From NCBI GenBank assembly GCA_031119155.1, contig JAVHYH010000045.1, positions 8,337 to 16,994 on the forward strand: 8,658 nucleotides of DNA, written 5' to 3'. Position numbers and translations under genes: made by a program. The notes under the pieces were generated by a model that had not been told where the DNA came from, searched no databases, and saw only the letters and a program-made list of their open reading frames with translations. Shown one piece after another: positions 1-8,634 of the stretch; the first letter of the stretch is position 1, and each line of letters opens with the position of its first letter. The DNA is from Brevundimonas sp. Its GTDB lineage: Bacteria; Pseudomonadota; Alphaproteobacteria; Caulobacterales; Caulobacteraceae.

Positions 1-1097
1 GCGCCGTCACCGGCAACCAGGCCATGCAGATGGTCCGTGCGGGGCTGAAGGCCATCTACCTGTCGGGCTGGCAGGTCGCCGCCGACGCCAACACCGCCGG
101 GGCCATGTACCCGGATCAGTCGCTGTACCCGGCCAACGCCGCGCCGGAGCTGTGTCGCCGCATCAATCGCACCCTGCAGCGCGCCGACCAGATCGAGCAC
201 GCCGAGGGCGGCGCCAAGCGTGACTGGTTCGTGCCCATCGTCGCCGACGCCGAGGCCGGTTTCGGCGGCCCGCTGAACAGCTTCGAGATCATGAAGGCCT
301 TCATCGAGGCGGGGGCTTCGGGCGTCCACTTTGAGGACCAGCTGGCTTCGGAGAAGAAGTGCGGCCATCTGGGCGGCAAGGTTCTGATCCCCACCCAGGC
401 GCATGAGCGCAACCTGATCGCCGCCCGTCTGGCCGCCGACGTCATGGGCACGCCGACCGTCACGGTCGCCCGGACGGACGCCGAAAGCGCCCAACTGATC
501 ACCTCGGACATCGACGAGCGGGACCAGCCCTTCATCGACCGCGACAACCGCACGCCGGAGGGCTTCTTCCGCCTGAAGGAAGGCACGGGTCTGGAGCACT
601 GCATCGCCCGCGGCCTGAGCTACGCGAAGATCGCCGACGTCCTGTGGTGGGAGACCTCGCACCCCGACCTCGACGACGCCCGCAAATTCGCCGAGGCGAT
701 CCAGAAGGAGCATCCCGGCAAGCTGATGGCTTACAACTGCTCGCCGTCCTTCAACTGGAAGGCCAAGCTGGACGACGCGACTATCGCCAAATTCCAGCGT
801 GAGCTGGGGGCCATGGGCTACAAGTTCCAGTTCGTGACGCTGGCCGGCTTCCACAGCCTGAACAACGGCATGTTCGAACTGGCCGACGGCTACCGCGACC
901 GCGGCATGGCGGCCTATTCGGAGCTGCAGCAGCGCGAGTTCGCCAACGAGGCCCGCGGCTACACCGCCACCCGCCACCAGCGCGAGGTCGGCACCGGCTA
1001 CTTCGATCAGGTCGCGACGGTCATCTCGAACGGCCAGTCGTCGACCACCGCCCTGAAGGACTCCACCGAAACCGCGCAGTTCGTCGCGGCCGAATAA
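1..1097 (+). CDS. aceA: Isocitrate lyase, 3' part (5' end outside window)
   Basis: Isocitrate lyase cleaves isocitrate to glyoxylate and succinate, the first step of the cytoplasmic glyoxylate shunt, used for growth on acetate and fatty acids. The frame is open from base 3, upstream of the first ATG at 24, and begins with a family stretch (AVTGNQAM), so the gene is cut by the window edge and that ATG is not the start. The E. coli enzyme has about 434 residues; roughly 70 N-terminal residues are missing here. Visible hallmarks are YLSGWQVAADAN, the Mg-binding VADAEAGFGG stretch, the active-site signature KKCGH (catalytic Cys codon at 360-362), the substrate-binding NCSPSFNW and the C-terminal STETAQF. 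All match the proteobacterial enzyme from memory. A small gene follows after 17 bases, probably in the same transcript. The promoter and any regulator site are outside the window. Confidence 0.97.
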   Translation, partial: AVTGNQAMQMVRAGLKAIYLSGWQVAADANTAGAMYPDQSLYPANAAPELCRRINRTLQRADQIEHAEGGAKRDWFVPIVADAEAGFGGPLNSFEIMKAFIEAGASGVHFEDQLASEKKCGHLGGKVLIPTQAHERNLIAARLAADVMGTPTVTVARTDAESAQLITSDIDERDQPFIDRDNRTPEGFFRLKEGTGLEHCIARGLSYAKIADVLWWETSHPDLDDARKFAEAIQKEHPGKLMAYNCSPSFNWKAKLDDATIAKFQRELGAMGYKFQFVTLAGFHSLNNGMFELADGYRDRGMAAYSELQQREFANEARGYTATRHQREVGTGYFDQVATVISNGQSSTTALKDSTETAQFVAAE

Positions 1098-1114
1098 CAG
1101 AGGAGAGAGTGACC

Positions 1115-1324
1115 ATGGAACCGCTGCAAACCACCTCGTCGATCATCGACTTCTGCCTGGCCCCGTTGAACCTCGACAGCCAGACGGAGGCCGAGCGGGA
1201 AGTCCGGCGTCGGCTTGAGCATGTGATCAAGACGTTCCGGGCCAAGGCGACCCAGCCGGTCAGCGTGGACTTCTCGTCGATGCCCTCGCAGGTCATCAAC
1301 GAAGCGGCTCACGGTTACGAGTAG
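1115..1324 (+). CDS. Small conserved-looking protein of unknown function downstream of aceA
   Basis: This frame encodes a 69-residue protein I do not recognise. An AGGAG Shine-Dalgarno at 1101-1105 lies 9 bases before the ATG at 1115, which decides the start. The in-frame GTG at 1109 is only 3 bases from that site and is less likely. The protein is soluble with no signal peptide or membrane segment. Residues about 22-46 are rich in Glu, Arg and Lys and look like one amphipathic helix (core EREVRRRLEHVIKTF); the flanks look less ordered. The 17-base gap after the aceA stop and the strong ribosome site indicate co-transcription with isocitrate lyase. A role linked to the glyoxylate shunt is inference from position only. 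It ends 26 bases before the stop of the convergent kinase gene. Confidence 0.7.
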   Translation: MEPLQTTSSIIDFCLAPLNLDSQTEAEREVRRRLEHVIKTFRAKATQPVSVDFSSMPSQVINEAAHGYE

Positions 1325-1339
1325 AAGCTGAAAGCGGTC

Positions 1340-1359
1340 GTCGCCTGTGATCAGGCGGC
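1340..1359. terminator. Hairpin between convergent genes, possible bidirectional terminator
   Basis: GTCGCCTG and CAGGCGGC pair around a TGAT loop: eight pairs including one G-T wobble, six of them uninterrupted Watson-Crick (1342-1347 with 1352-1357). The hairpin lies between the aceA-side operon and the convergent kinase gene and overlaps the kinase stop codon (1351-1353). No T-run follows on either strand, so it is a weak intrinsic terminator at best. It may only protect 3' ends or be chance in GC-rich DNA. Confidence 0.3.
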
Positions 1360-3636
1360 GATCGCGGCCTGTGCGGCGCGGGGCAGGGAGATCACCAGCT
1401 CCAGCAGTTCCGCCGCATCAAAGGGCTTGGCCAGGTGCCGGTCCGCGCCCGCCGCTTCCGCCGAGGCGATATGCTCGGGCAGGGCGTTGGCGGTCAGCAT
1501 CACGACCGGCGTGCGCGGCAGGCCCATCGCCGCCTCATGCAGGCGGATCTCACGGGTCGCGGTCAGCCCGTCCATGACCGGCATCTGCATGTCCATCAGG
1601 ATCAGGTCGTAGTCGCCGTCGCGCATGGCGTTCAGGGCCTGGGCGCCGTCCTCGACCGAGGTCAGGTCGATCTCGGCCTGGGCCAGGATCATCTCAACCA
1701 CCTTGCGGTTCACCGGGTGATCATCGGCCAGCAGCACGCGCAGGCGGCGGTCGTCCCCGGCGGCGAGGGCCGAGTTCTCGTTGGTCACCACGGCCGGCGC
1801 TTCGGCCAGCCGCAGCGGGATGGTCAGCATGAAGCAGGAGCCGCCCATCGGCTCGCTCTCGCAATCCAGCTCGCCGCCCATCATTTCGGCCAGCTGGCGC
1901 GAGATGGACAGGCCGAGGCCCGATCCGCCGAACTTGCGGGTGATGCCGCCGTCGGCCTGTTCGAAGCGGCCGAACAGGCGGGTGCGGGTGTCGCTGTCGA
2001 AGCCGATGCCGGTGTCGTCCACGGCGAAGCGCAGGGTCGGCCGGCCGTCGCGCACCGGTCCGGGCATGGCCGTCAGGCTGACGAAGCCCTGCTCGGTGAA
2101 CTTGACCGAGTTGGAGACCAGATTGGTCAGGATCTGCTTCAGTCGGACGACATCGCCGGCGATCCAGCGGTCCACCGCCGGGTCGATCTCGACGAAGAAC
2201 TGCAGGCCCTTTTCGCGCGCGGAGGCTTCGTAGAGCTGGGCGGACTCACGGACGGCGGCGCCGAGGTCGAAGGCCTCTTCGTTCAGCTCCAGACGGCCGG
2301 ACTCGACGCGGGCCAGGTCGAGGATGTCGCTCAGCAGGACCTGCAGGGTGCGGCTGGACGACTGGATCAGGTCCAGCATCTCGGCCTGCTGGCCCGACAG
2401 GTCGGTGTTGCGCAGGGCTTGGGCCACGCCGATGACGCCGTTCAGGGGCGTGCGGATCTCGTGGCTCATATTGGCCAGGAACTGGCTCTTGGCGCTGTTG
2501 GCGGCCTGGGCGGCGTCACGGGCGTCGGCCAGGGCGCGGGCGTCGCGCTTCAGCTCGGTGATGTCCGTGCAGATGGTCACGGTTCCGCCGGCCAGGGTGC
2601 GGCGGTCGGACACGCGCAGCCAGCGGTCCCCGATGATCTGCTGCTCCATGCTGGTGGTGCGGGCGGCGCGGGTGCTCATCCGCTCGGCGATCCACTCTTC
2701 CTCACGGCCCACGGCCTCGGCGTAGAGGCCGTCGTTGATCCCGATCTGCAGGATTTCGCGGAAGGTCATGCCGCGCTGGAGGTTGGCCGACAGCTCGGGG
2801 TTCACCTCGGCGTAGCGGCTGTTCCACAGCACCAGCCGGTCCTCGCCGTCATAGAAGGCCAGACCGTCGGGCATGGCCTCGATGGCCTGACGCAGCTGTC
2901 CCAGGGCGCTGGCGCGGGACATCCACCACATCCAGACCGCCACGGCGCCGACGGCGGCGATGCTCAGCACCATGCCGGCCAGCACCAGAGTCATGACGCC
3001 CGGGGTCAGGGTCCAGGCCGAGTTTTCGGTCCCGGCGAGGGGCTCCAGGCTCATGGCGCTCATCGCGCCGAAATGCAGGATGATGACCGACAGGGCGCCG
3101 CAGACGCCGGCCGCGAACCGCCGCCAGGGCGCCGGGCCGTACAGGAAGGCGGCGCTGGTCGAGGCCAGGACGATGCCCGCGCCGATGGCCAGGGCGACCA
3201 GATCGCCCCGCCAGACGATCCGGCCCGGCAGTTCGAGGGCGGCGACGCCGAGGAAATGCATGGCCGCCACGCCTGACATGGCGAGGGCAGCGCCGACGGC
3301 GCGCGCGGCGGCGCCGTTGCGGATCAGGACGGCCAGACAGGCCAGACCGATGCCGGCGAAGGCCATCATGAAGGAGGCGATCGTCGCCCAGACGGCGTAG
3401 CGAACCTCGCCGCCGACCTGATAGCCCTGCATGGCCATGTAATGGGTGCTGAAGACCGACAGCCCGGCGGTTACGGCCGCCAGAATCGCCAGATTGCGGC
3501 GCCGCATGCCCAGCGAGGCTCCGGCCCGGCCCAGAAGCTGGTAGCCGATCCCGACGCCGAACACGCACACCAGACCGGCGGCGAGAGTCCACCGCCAGTC
3601 ATGCTGGAACGCGATGCAGTAGAGAATACGGTCCAA
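1351..3636 (-). CDS. Hybrid sensor histidine kinase: MHYT sensor, PAS, HisKA, HATPase, receiver
   Basis: This 761-residue inner-membrane protein is a hybrid two-component sensor. Residues 1-240 form about seven membrane helices with three MHYT-type motifs: THYMAM (64-69), AMHFLG (125-130) and LHFGAM (187-192). MHYT domains are proposed to bind a metal and sense oxygen, CO or NO; that is family knowledge, not shown here. A PAS domain follows (about 247-362, ending TDITELKR). HisKA has phospho-acceptor H392 in SHEIRTPLNG. The ATPase domain has its N box near 504-514 (NLVSNSVKF), DTGIGF (541-546) and GGSGLGLS (570-577). The receiver (about 632-752) has acidic pocket D638/D639, phospho-acceptor D682, T715 and K737. 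No Hpt domain is present, so a separate phosphotransfer protein is expected. The start is TTG at 3636: an in-frame TAG lies 24 bases upstream, and the next Met (44) would remove the first helix. The output regulator and target genes are unknown. Confidence 0.95.
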   Translation of the reverse strand: MDRILYCIAFQHDWRWTLAAGLVCVFGVGIGYQLLGRAGASLGMRRRNLAILAAVTAGLSVFSTHYMAMQGYQVGGEVRYAVWATIASFMMAFAGIGLACLAVLIRNGAAARAVGAALAMSGVAAMHFLGVAALELPGRIVWRGDLVALAIGAGIVLASTSAAFLYGPAPWRRFAAGVCGALSVIILHFGAMSAMSLEPLAGTENSAWTLTPGVMTLVLAGMVLSIAAVGAVAVWMWWMSRASALGQLRQAIEAMPDGLAFYDGEDRLVLWNSRYAEVNPELSANLQRGMTFREILQIGINDGLYAEAVGREEEWIAERMSTRAARTTSMEQQIIGDRWLRVSDRRTLAGGTVTICTDITELKRDARALADARDAAQAANSAKSQFLANMSHEIRTPLNGVIGVAQALRNTDLSGQQAEMLDLIQSSSRTLQVLLSDILDLARVESGRLELNEEAFDLGAAVRESAQLYEASAREKGLQFFVEIDPAVDRWIAGDVVRLKQILTNLVSNSVKFTEQGFVSLTAMPGPVRDGRPTLRFAVDDTGIGFDSDTRTRLFGRFEQADGGITRKFGGSGLGLSISRQLAEMMGGELDCESEPMGGSCFMLTIPLRLAEAPAVVTNENSALAAGDDRRLRVLLADDHPVNRKVVEMILAQAEIDLTSVEDGAQALNAMRDGDYDLILMDMQMPVMDGLTATREIRLHEAAMGLPRTPVVMLTANALPEHIASAEAAGADRHLAKPFDAAELLELVISLPRAAQAAIAA

Positions 3637-3642
3637 GTGGCG

Positions 3643-3673
3643 CCCCTTCGCCGGGAACTATCCCGCAAAGGGG
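3643..3673 (-). promoter_or_regulatory. Hairpin sequestering the kinase ribosome-binding site
   Basis: Read on the minus strand, CCCCTT (3673-3668) pairs with AAGGGG (3648-3643), and inside it CGGGA (3665-3661) pairs with TCCCG (3656-3652) around a TAGT loop. That gives 11 pairs with a small 2x3 internal loop. The AAGGGG arm is the only plausible Shine-Dalgarno for the kinase, 6 bases before its TTG start, so the structure would hide it. The pairing is read directly from the sequence. A regulatory role (thermometer, ligand or antisense control, or simple low expression) is inference. No T-run follows, so a terminator for the upstream peptidase gene is less likely. Confidence 0.5.
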
Positions 3674-3703
3674 TGAAGAAAGCGTGGGCATATGTACGGA
3701 AAG

Positions 3704-3719
3704 GGACGCTCAGGCGTCC
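3704..3719 (-). terminator. Weak hairpin over the M23 peptidase stop codon
   Basis: On the minus strand GGACGC and GCGTCC form a perfect 6-bp stem around a CTGA loop that contains the TGA stop of the peptidase gene. A short CTTTCC tract follows. It may be a weak terminator, but the stem is short and the T-run minimal. Read-through into the kinase gene 73 bases downstream is possible. Confidence 0.3.
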
Positions 3720-4318
3720 GCGACCACAACCGGGAATGACTCGCCCATCACACGCACAGGGTTGATCTGGCGATCCCCGCGGCGGACCTCGAAATGCAGG
3801 TGGGGGCCGGTGGAGCGGCCGGTGGAGCCCACCAGACCGATGCGCTCGCCCACGCCCACGGCGTCGCCGGTGGCGACGTCCACGCGGCTGAGGTGGCCGT
3901 ACAGGGTGCTCATGCCGTTGGGGTGAACCACCTCGATGAATTTGCCGTAGCCGCCGGCGTCGTAGCCGGTGCGCAAGATGCGGCCCTCGGCGGCGACGAG
4001 GACGCCGGTGCCCCTGGGCGCGGCGATGTCGACCCCGTCGTGGTGGCGGGCGGCGCTGCCGGGCAGACGGCGCATGCCGAACGCCGAGTTCACCGCATAG
4101 CCTCGCACGGGCTCGATGAAGGTGATCAGGCGGGTGACCGGCCCGGCGGGCGCGGCTACGGCGGTGACGGGCGGAGCTTCCGGCACGGCGAAGGCCTCGG
4201 CCGCCGGGGGCGGCGTCAGCGGCGCGGCGGCCATGGCGAGAACCGCCACGACGCCGAGAACGGCGGCCTGGCCGGAATGGGTGAGAAACGACCGGGCGGT
4301 CGGCAACAGGCGTCGCAT
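3710..4318 (-). CDS. Membrane-anchored M23 (LytM-type) metallopeptidase
   Basis: The predicted 202-residue protein is a zinc endopeptidase of the family that cuts peptidoglycan cross-links. Residues 1-16 are basic and 17-35 form one hydrophobic helix, either an uncleaved anchor or a signal peptide, placing the rest in the periplasm. A Pro/Ala linker spans about 34-62. The M23 domain covers about 70-190: H93 and D97 in HHDGVD and H175 in the HLH motif are the expected Zn ligands; H142 (YGHLS) and H173 are the catalytic histidines. All are present, so it should be active rather than an EnvC-like activator. It is short for the family and has no coiled coil, LysM or SH3 domain. The ATG at 4318 is the first start just before the hydrophobic helix; a weak GGAG lies 12 bases upstream. 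The open frame runs further upstream as Pro/Arg-rich translation typical of GC-rich non-coding DNA, so I excluded it. No promoter was recognised in 4319-4490. Confidence 0.9.
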   Translation of the reverse strand: MRRLLPTARSFLTHSGQAAVLGVVAVLAMAAAPLTPPPAAEAFAVPEAPPVTAVAAPAGPVTRLITFIEPVRGYAVNSAFGMRRLPGSAARHHDGVDIAAPRGTGVLVAAEGRILRTGYDAGGYGKFIEVVHPNGMSTLYGHLSRVDVATGDAVGVGERIGLVGSTGRSTGPHLHFEVRRGDRQINPVRVMGESFPVVVADA

Positions 4319-4490
4319 GGGCGGCGTCGGCTCCGTCTTCGGCTCGGATGAGCGGGGACAAGGCGGCGCGGCGACGCGCGGCTTTCGCGGCGCGGCCGGG
4401 GCTCCGCGCCTCGGTGAGCGGGCGAGATAGGGGGCGCAGAGGGCGACTTTGGGGCGCCCGTGGGGCGGCAGGTGGTCGCAGGGCGCAACG

Positions 4491-4523
4491 AAAAAGGGGC
4501 GCAGACCCTTCGGCCGCGCCCCC
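4491..4523 (-). terminator. Intrinsic terminator of the GDSL autotransporter gene
   Basis: On the minus strand a perfect 7-bp GC stem (GGGGCGC, 4522-4516, with GCGCCCC, 4502-4496) encloses a 13-base loop and is followed at once by five T (4495-4491). It begins about 25 bases after the esterase stop codon. This is the clearest Rho-independent terminator in the window. It separates the esterase from the M23 peptidase gene, which therefore needs its own promoter in the GC-rich, gene-free stretch 4319-4490. Confidence 0.8.
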
Positions 4524-4548
4524 TCCGTGCCTGATTTGGCCGTGACGC

Positions 4549-6363
4549 CTACTGCAGCGCCAGACGCCAGGTCAGGGCGCCGACATGGCTGTCGGCATGG
4601 TCGCCGAAGCGGCCACGGTAGCCGAACGTCAGCTTGCCCACCCCGACATCCGCCTCGATTCCAGCGGAGGCCAGAAGGGAGCCGCCGAACGGATCCTCGA
4701 CCTCGCGCCGCAGGATCTGGGCGGGGTTGCCCAGAATGCCGGTGGCCACCGGATCGGAGCTGTCGCCGAACGAGTCGCGGTAGCCGCCCTCGATGAAGAA
4801 GCCGACCCCGTCGCCGCCGCCTTCGGCGCGCAGCGAGACCTCGCCCGCCGCCGCCTGCACGGTGCGGTCCTGATAGGCGTACTGGGCGGCGACGCCTTCC
4901 TCGGCCCAGCCATTCACGTCGGTCGAGCCCCAGGTGACGGCCGCGCGGGGCGACAGGGCGATGCCGCCCATGTCGAACCACCAGCCGCCCTGGACCCGCG
5001 CGCCGATGCTGCCGCCGGTGGTTTCGCCGGTATGGACGATCGGGGCGAGCGCGGTCTGGCGGGTGATGTCGTCATAGTTCTCGATCGACCCGCCGGCGGC
5101 CGCGCCCAGGAACATATTGCCCGAGCGCCAGCCGACCCAGGCGTCGAAGGCATAGGTCTCGAGGTCAAAGGCGAGAGGGCCGGCCTCGACCTCGGCGGTG
5201 CGGAAGGTCCCGGCCAGGCCGAAGCGCAGGCTTTCGGACTGGACGTGATCCAGGCCGACCCGGCCGCCCCAGCCCGTGGCCTTGGCGGTCGCGACGACGC
5301 CCCGGCTGTCGGTCTCGACGCTGTCGGCGATGACGCCGAAGGTCATGTGGGTTCCGGCCTGCCAGGACTCGCGACCGGCGAAGGTCTCGGTCGACAGGTC
5401 GAGCAGGTCCTCGCGCTGACGGAAGGCGGTCTCGGCCTGGACCGTCGATTGGGCGCCGAGGTCGCCGTAATACAGATAATCGTTCGCCAGCTGCGCGATC
5501 AGGCGGTGGCCCGCCGCCGTCGGGTGGACGCCGTCCCAGTAGAGGTAGCTGTCGGGATTGGCGCAGACGGTGACGCCGTTGAAGCAGGACTGGGTGACAT
5601 TGGTCAGGCCGAACCGGCCCGGATTGGCGGCCAGCGGGTCGCTGATCTTGTAGAGGTCCATCAGGATGATGTTGGTGTTGGGTTGGCCCGCCGCGGTGGT
5701 CATCAGCCGGCTCAGCAGGGCGCTGTTGAACTGCTGGCCCGCGAAGTCGGCGAGGGCCGCGCCGTTGGGGCCGGTCGCGCTGAACTGCGGCGTGATGCCC
5801 AGCCGCGGGAGGTTGGAGACGAGGATGGTGCCGGCGCCGGCGGTGGCGACGCTGTTGACGAGGAAGTTCACGTCGGTGGCGGCGGCGTTCACCACCTGCT
5901 GCATCGTCCCGGTGGGATTGGTCGAGGCGGCGGCGCCCGGGAAGGCCTGGAAGATGTTGTTGGCCCCGCCCAGGATGCTGACCAGGTCATTGCGCCCGAA
6001 GGTGCCGCCCGCGCCGGTGTAGGCCAGAAGCTGGTTGCGCATGCCCGGAGGGCTGGCGGCGTTGTCCGTGCGGGCGCCGCCGAAGGCGTAGTTGACGCTG
6101 CCGGTCACCGGCGCGCCGGCGGTGAAGCGACCGGCGTTGAAGCCGAGCAGTTCGGTGAAGACCGGCCCGTTGGAGAAGCGACCCTGATAATAGGGCGGCG
6201 AGGTGGGCTGGCCGGAGACGGCGTACAGGTTGCCGTTGTCGCTGAGACTGTCGCCGAAGACGATCAGGCGGTTGTAGGTCTGGGCGCTGGCGGTGGTGGC
6301 GACGGCGCCCACGGCGGCGACCGCCAACGCCGCGGCGGCCGCGTTACGCAGAAAACGAGACAT
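4549..6363 (-). CDS. Autotransporter GDSL esterase/lipase
   Basis: A 604-residue type V-secreted serine esterase of the EstA kind, expected to sit in the outer membrane with the hydrolase outside the cell. Residues 1-28 are a signal peptide with likely cleavage ASA-Q. The passenger (about 29-310) carries the GDSL blocks: nucleophile S39 in FGDSLSDNGN, block II G95 in NYAFGGARTDN, block III N135 in GGANN (the family usually has GxND, so the Asp is Asn here) and D277/H280 in WDGVHPT. A short linker leads to a C-terminal beta-barrel (about 325-604) with alternating aromatic strands. The last residues are TWRLALQ, unusual because most such barrels end in Phe or Trp. The start is ATG at 6363: GAGGGAGG lies 7 bases upstream, inside a possible longer frame from 6387. 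The substrate is unknown; short acyl esters are usual. The serB-serA fusion ends 90 bases upstream. Confidence 0.95.
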   Translation of the reverse strand: MSRFLRNAAAAALAVAAVGAVATTASAQTYNRLIVFGDSLSDNGNLYAVSGQPTSPPYYQGRFSNGPVFTELLGFNAGRFTAGAPVTGSVNYAFGGARTDNAASPPGMRNQLLAYTGAGGTFGRNDLVSILGGANNIFQAFPGAAASTNPTGTMQQVVNAAATDVNFLVNSVATAGAGTILVSNLPRLGITPQFSATGPNGAALADFAGQQFNSALLSRLMTTAAGQPNTNIILMDLYKISDPLAANPGRFGLTNVTQSCFNGVTVCANPDSYLYWDGVHPTAAGHRLIAQLANDYLYYGDLGAQSTVQAETAFRQREDLLDLSTETFAGRESWQAGTHMTFGVIADSVETDSRGVVATAKATGWGGRVGLDHVQSESLRFGLAGTFRTAEVEAGPLAFDLETYAFDAWVGWRSGNMFLGAAAGGSIENYDDITRQTALAPIVHTGETTGGSIGARVQGGWWFDMGGIALSPRAAVTWGSTDVNGWAEEGVAAQYAYQDRTVQAAAGEVSLRAEGGGDGVGFFIEGGYRDSFGDSSDPVATGILGNPAQILRREVEDPFGGSLLASAGIEADVGVGKLTFGYRGRFGDHADSHVGALTWRLALQ

Positions 6364-6370
6364 CGATGTT

Positions 6371-6378
6371 CCTCCCTC
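6371..6378 (-). promoter_or_regulatory. Ribosome-binding site fixing the autotransporter start
   Basis: GAGGGAGG on the minus strand, with a 7-base spacer to the ATG at 6363. It lies inside the coding part of the longer alternative frame that starts at 6387. The signal peptide also begins naturally at MSRFLRN. Both point to 6363 as the true start and remove eight extra residues. Confidence 0.75.
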
Positions 6379-6453
6379 GGTCGTCATGATGCGACCGTTA
6401 ACCGCACTCTGCGCCCGTTTGCCGGGTATGCAAGATGCCGCGAGGGAAGGTTT

Positions 6454-8343
<1,890 letters not shown>

Positions 8344-8430
8344 TCCCGGACCTTGGCTCACCTTCGCAGTTGCAGCAACGGACAGTCGAACGGTGGGCGA
8401 AAAACAGGGTGCGATAAGTACGATCGGTTT

Positions 8431-8457
8431 GAGACGGCCGAGACGCCGGAGACCGTC
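8431..8457 (+). repeat. Three tandem 9-bp repeats, GAGACNNNN
   Basis: GAGACGGCC, GAGACGCCG and GAGACCGTC follow one another at exact 9-bp spacing. The first five bases are identical in all three. On the strand of the fusion gene they read as GTCTC cores. They lie 88-114 bases upstream of its ATG, in the same 9-bp phase as the second array at 8466-8501. Confidence 0.75.
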
Positions 8458-8465
8458 GAAATACA

Positions 8466-8501
8466 CCGTCTATCCCGTCTATGTCGTCTACGTCGTCTAT
8501 C
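8466..8501 (+). repeat. Four tandem 9-bp repeats, NCGTCTAYN
   Basis: CCGTCTATC, CCGTCTATG, TCGTCTACG and TCGTCTATC are four contiguous units sharing CGTCTA. On the minus strand they read as TAGACG cores. The AGACG core is complementary to the CGTCT core of the first array, so in a serB-serA leader the arrays could pair in register. Array starts differ by a multiple of nine bases, with one degenerate unit (8458-8466) between. The period also equals three codons; the plus frame would read a Val-Tyr-rich peptide, but I do not think it is a gene. Confidence 0.75.
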
Positions 8502-8514
8502 GCCGCCGCATGTG

Positions 8515-8548
8515 AAAACGCCGGCCGCTCCGCGAGGAACGACCGGCG
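8515..8548 (-). terminator. Terminator-like hairpin upstream of the serB-serA fusion
   Basis: On the minus strand CGCCGG (8548-8543) pairs with CCGGCG (8524-8519). Inside, CG pairs with CG and TCC with GGA, with two single mismatches and a TCGC loop. TTTT (8518-8515) follows directly. It would stop minus-strand transcripts from a gene beyond the window. Alternatively it could act as an attenuator in a long leader of the fusion gene; no leader peptide with serine codons was seen. Confidence 0.5.
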
Positions 8549-8598
8549 ATCAGGGTATCAGGCAGGTGCGTCAGAATTGGACGTATGGGAACTGCTCA

Positions 8599-8631
8599 CC
8601 TCCCCATCGCCCGTTCAAGGCGATGGGGAGG
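8599..8631. repeat. Perfect 13-bp inverted repeat, REP-like palindrome
   Basis: CCTCCCCATCGCC and GGCGATGGGGAGG pair perfectly around a seven-base loop (CGTTCAA). No T-run follows on either side. Stem sequence and intergenic position resemble the short palindromes scattered between genes in many alphaproteobacteria; membership of such a family is inference, as only one copy is visible. Confidence 0.65.
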
Positions 8632-8634
8632 ACA

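Noticed and set aside
1435..3276. Long plus-strand open frame (613 residues) opposite the kinase gene.
   Set aside because: It is the antisense shadow of a clearly functional kinase in GC-rich DNA: Gly/Ala/His/Gln-rich with no recognisable domain.
4319..4981. N-terminal extension of the M23 peptidase frame up to 4981.
   Set aside because: The extension is Arg/Pro-rich, crosses the esterase terminator and overlaps the esterase gene. The hydrophobic anchor starts naturally after ATG 4318.
6364..6453. Promoter or terminator between the serB-serA fusion and the autotransporter gene.
   Set aside because: Only a 4-bp stem (CCCG/CGGG near 6413-6425) without a T-run and a GTTAAC hexamer near 6408 are visible; too weak to call a terminator, promoter or CtrA site.
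8344..8466. 41-residue N-terminal extension of the serB-serA fusion (GTG 8466).
   Set aside because: It resembles no HAD protein, begins at the edge of the repeat arrays, and ATG 8343 has a ribosome site and fits the family N-terminus.
8393..8515. Possible 40-residue plus-strand peptide from GTG 8393, Arg-rich then Val-Tyr repeats, ending TGA 8513-8515.
   Set aside because: No ribosome site, a GTG start, low-complexity composition explained by the 9-bp arrays, and it stops just before a minus-strand terminator hairpin. Kept only as repeat arrays.
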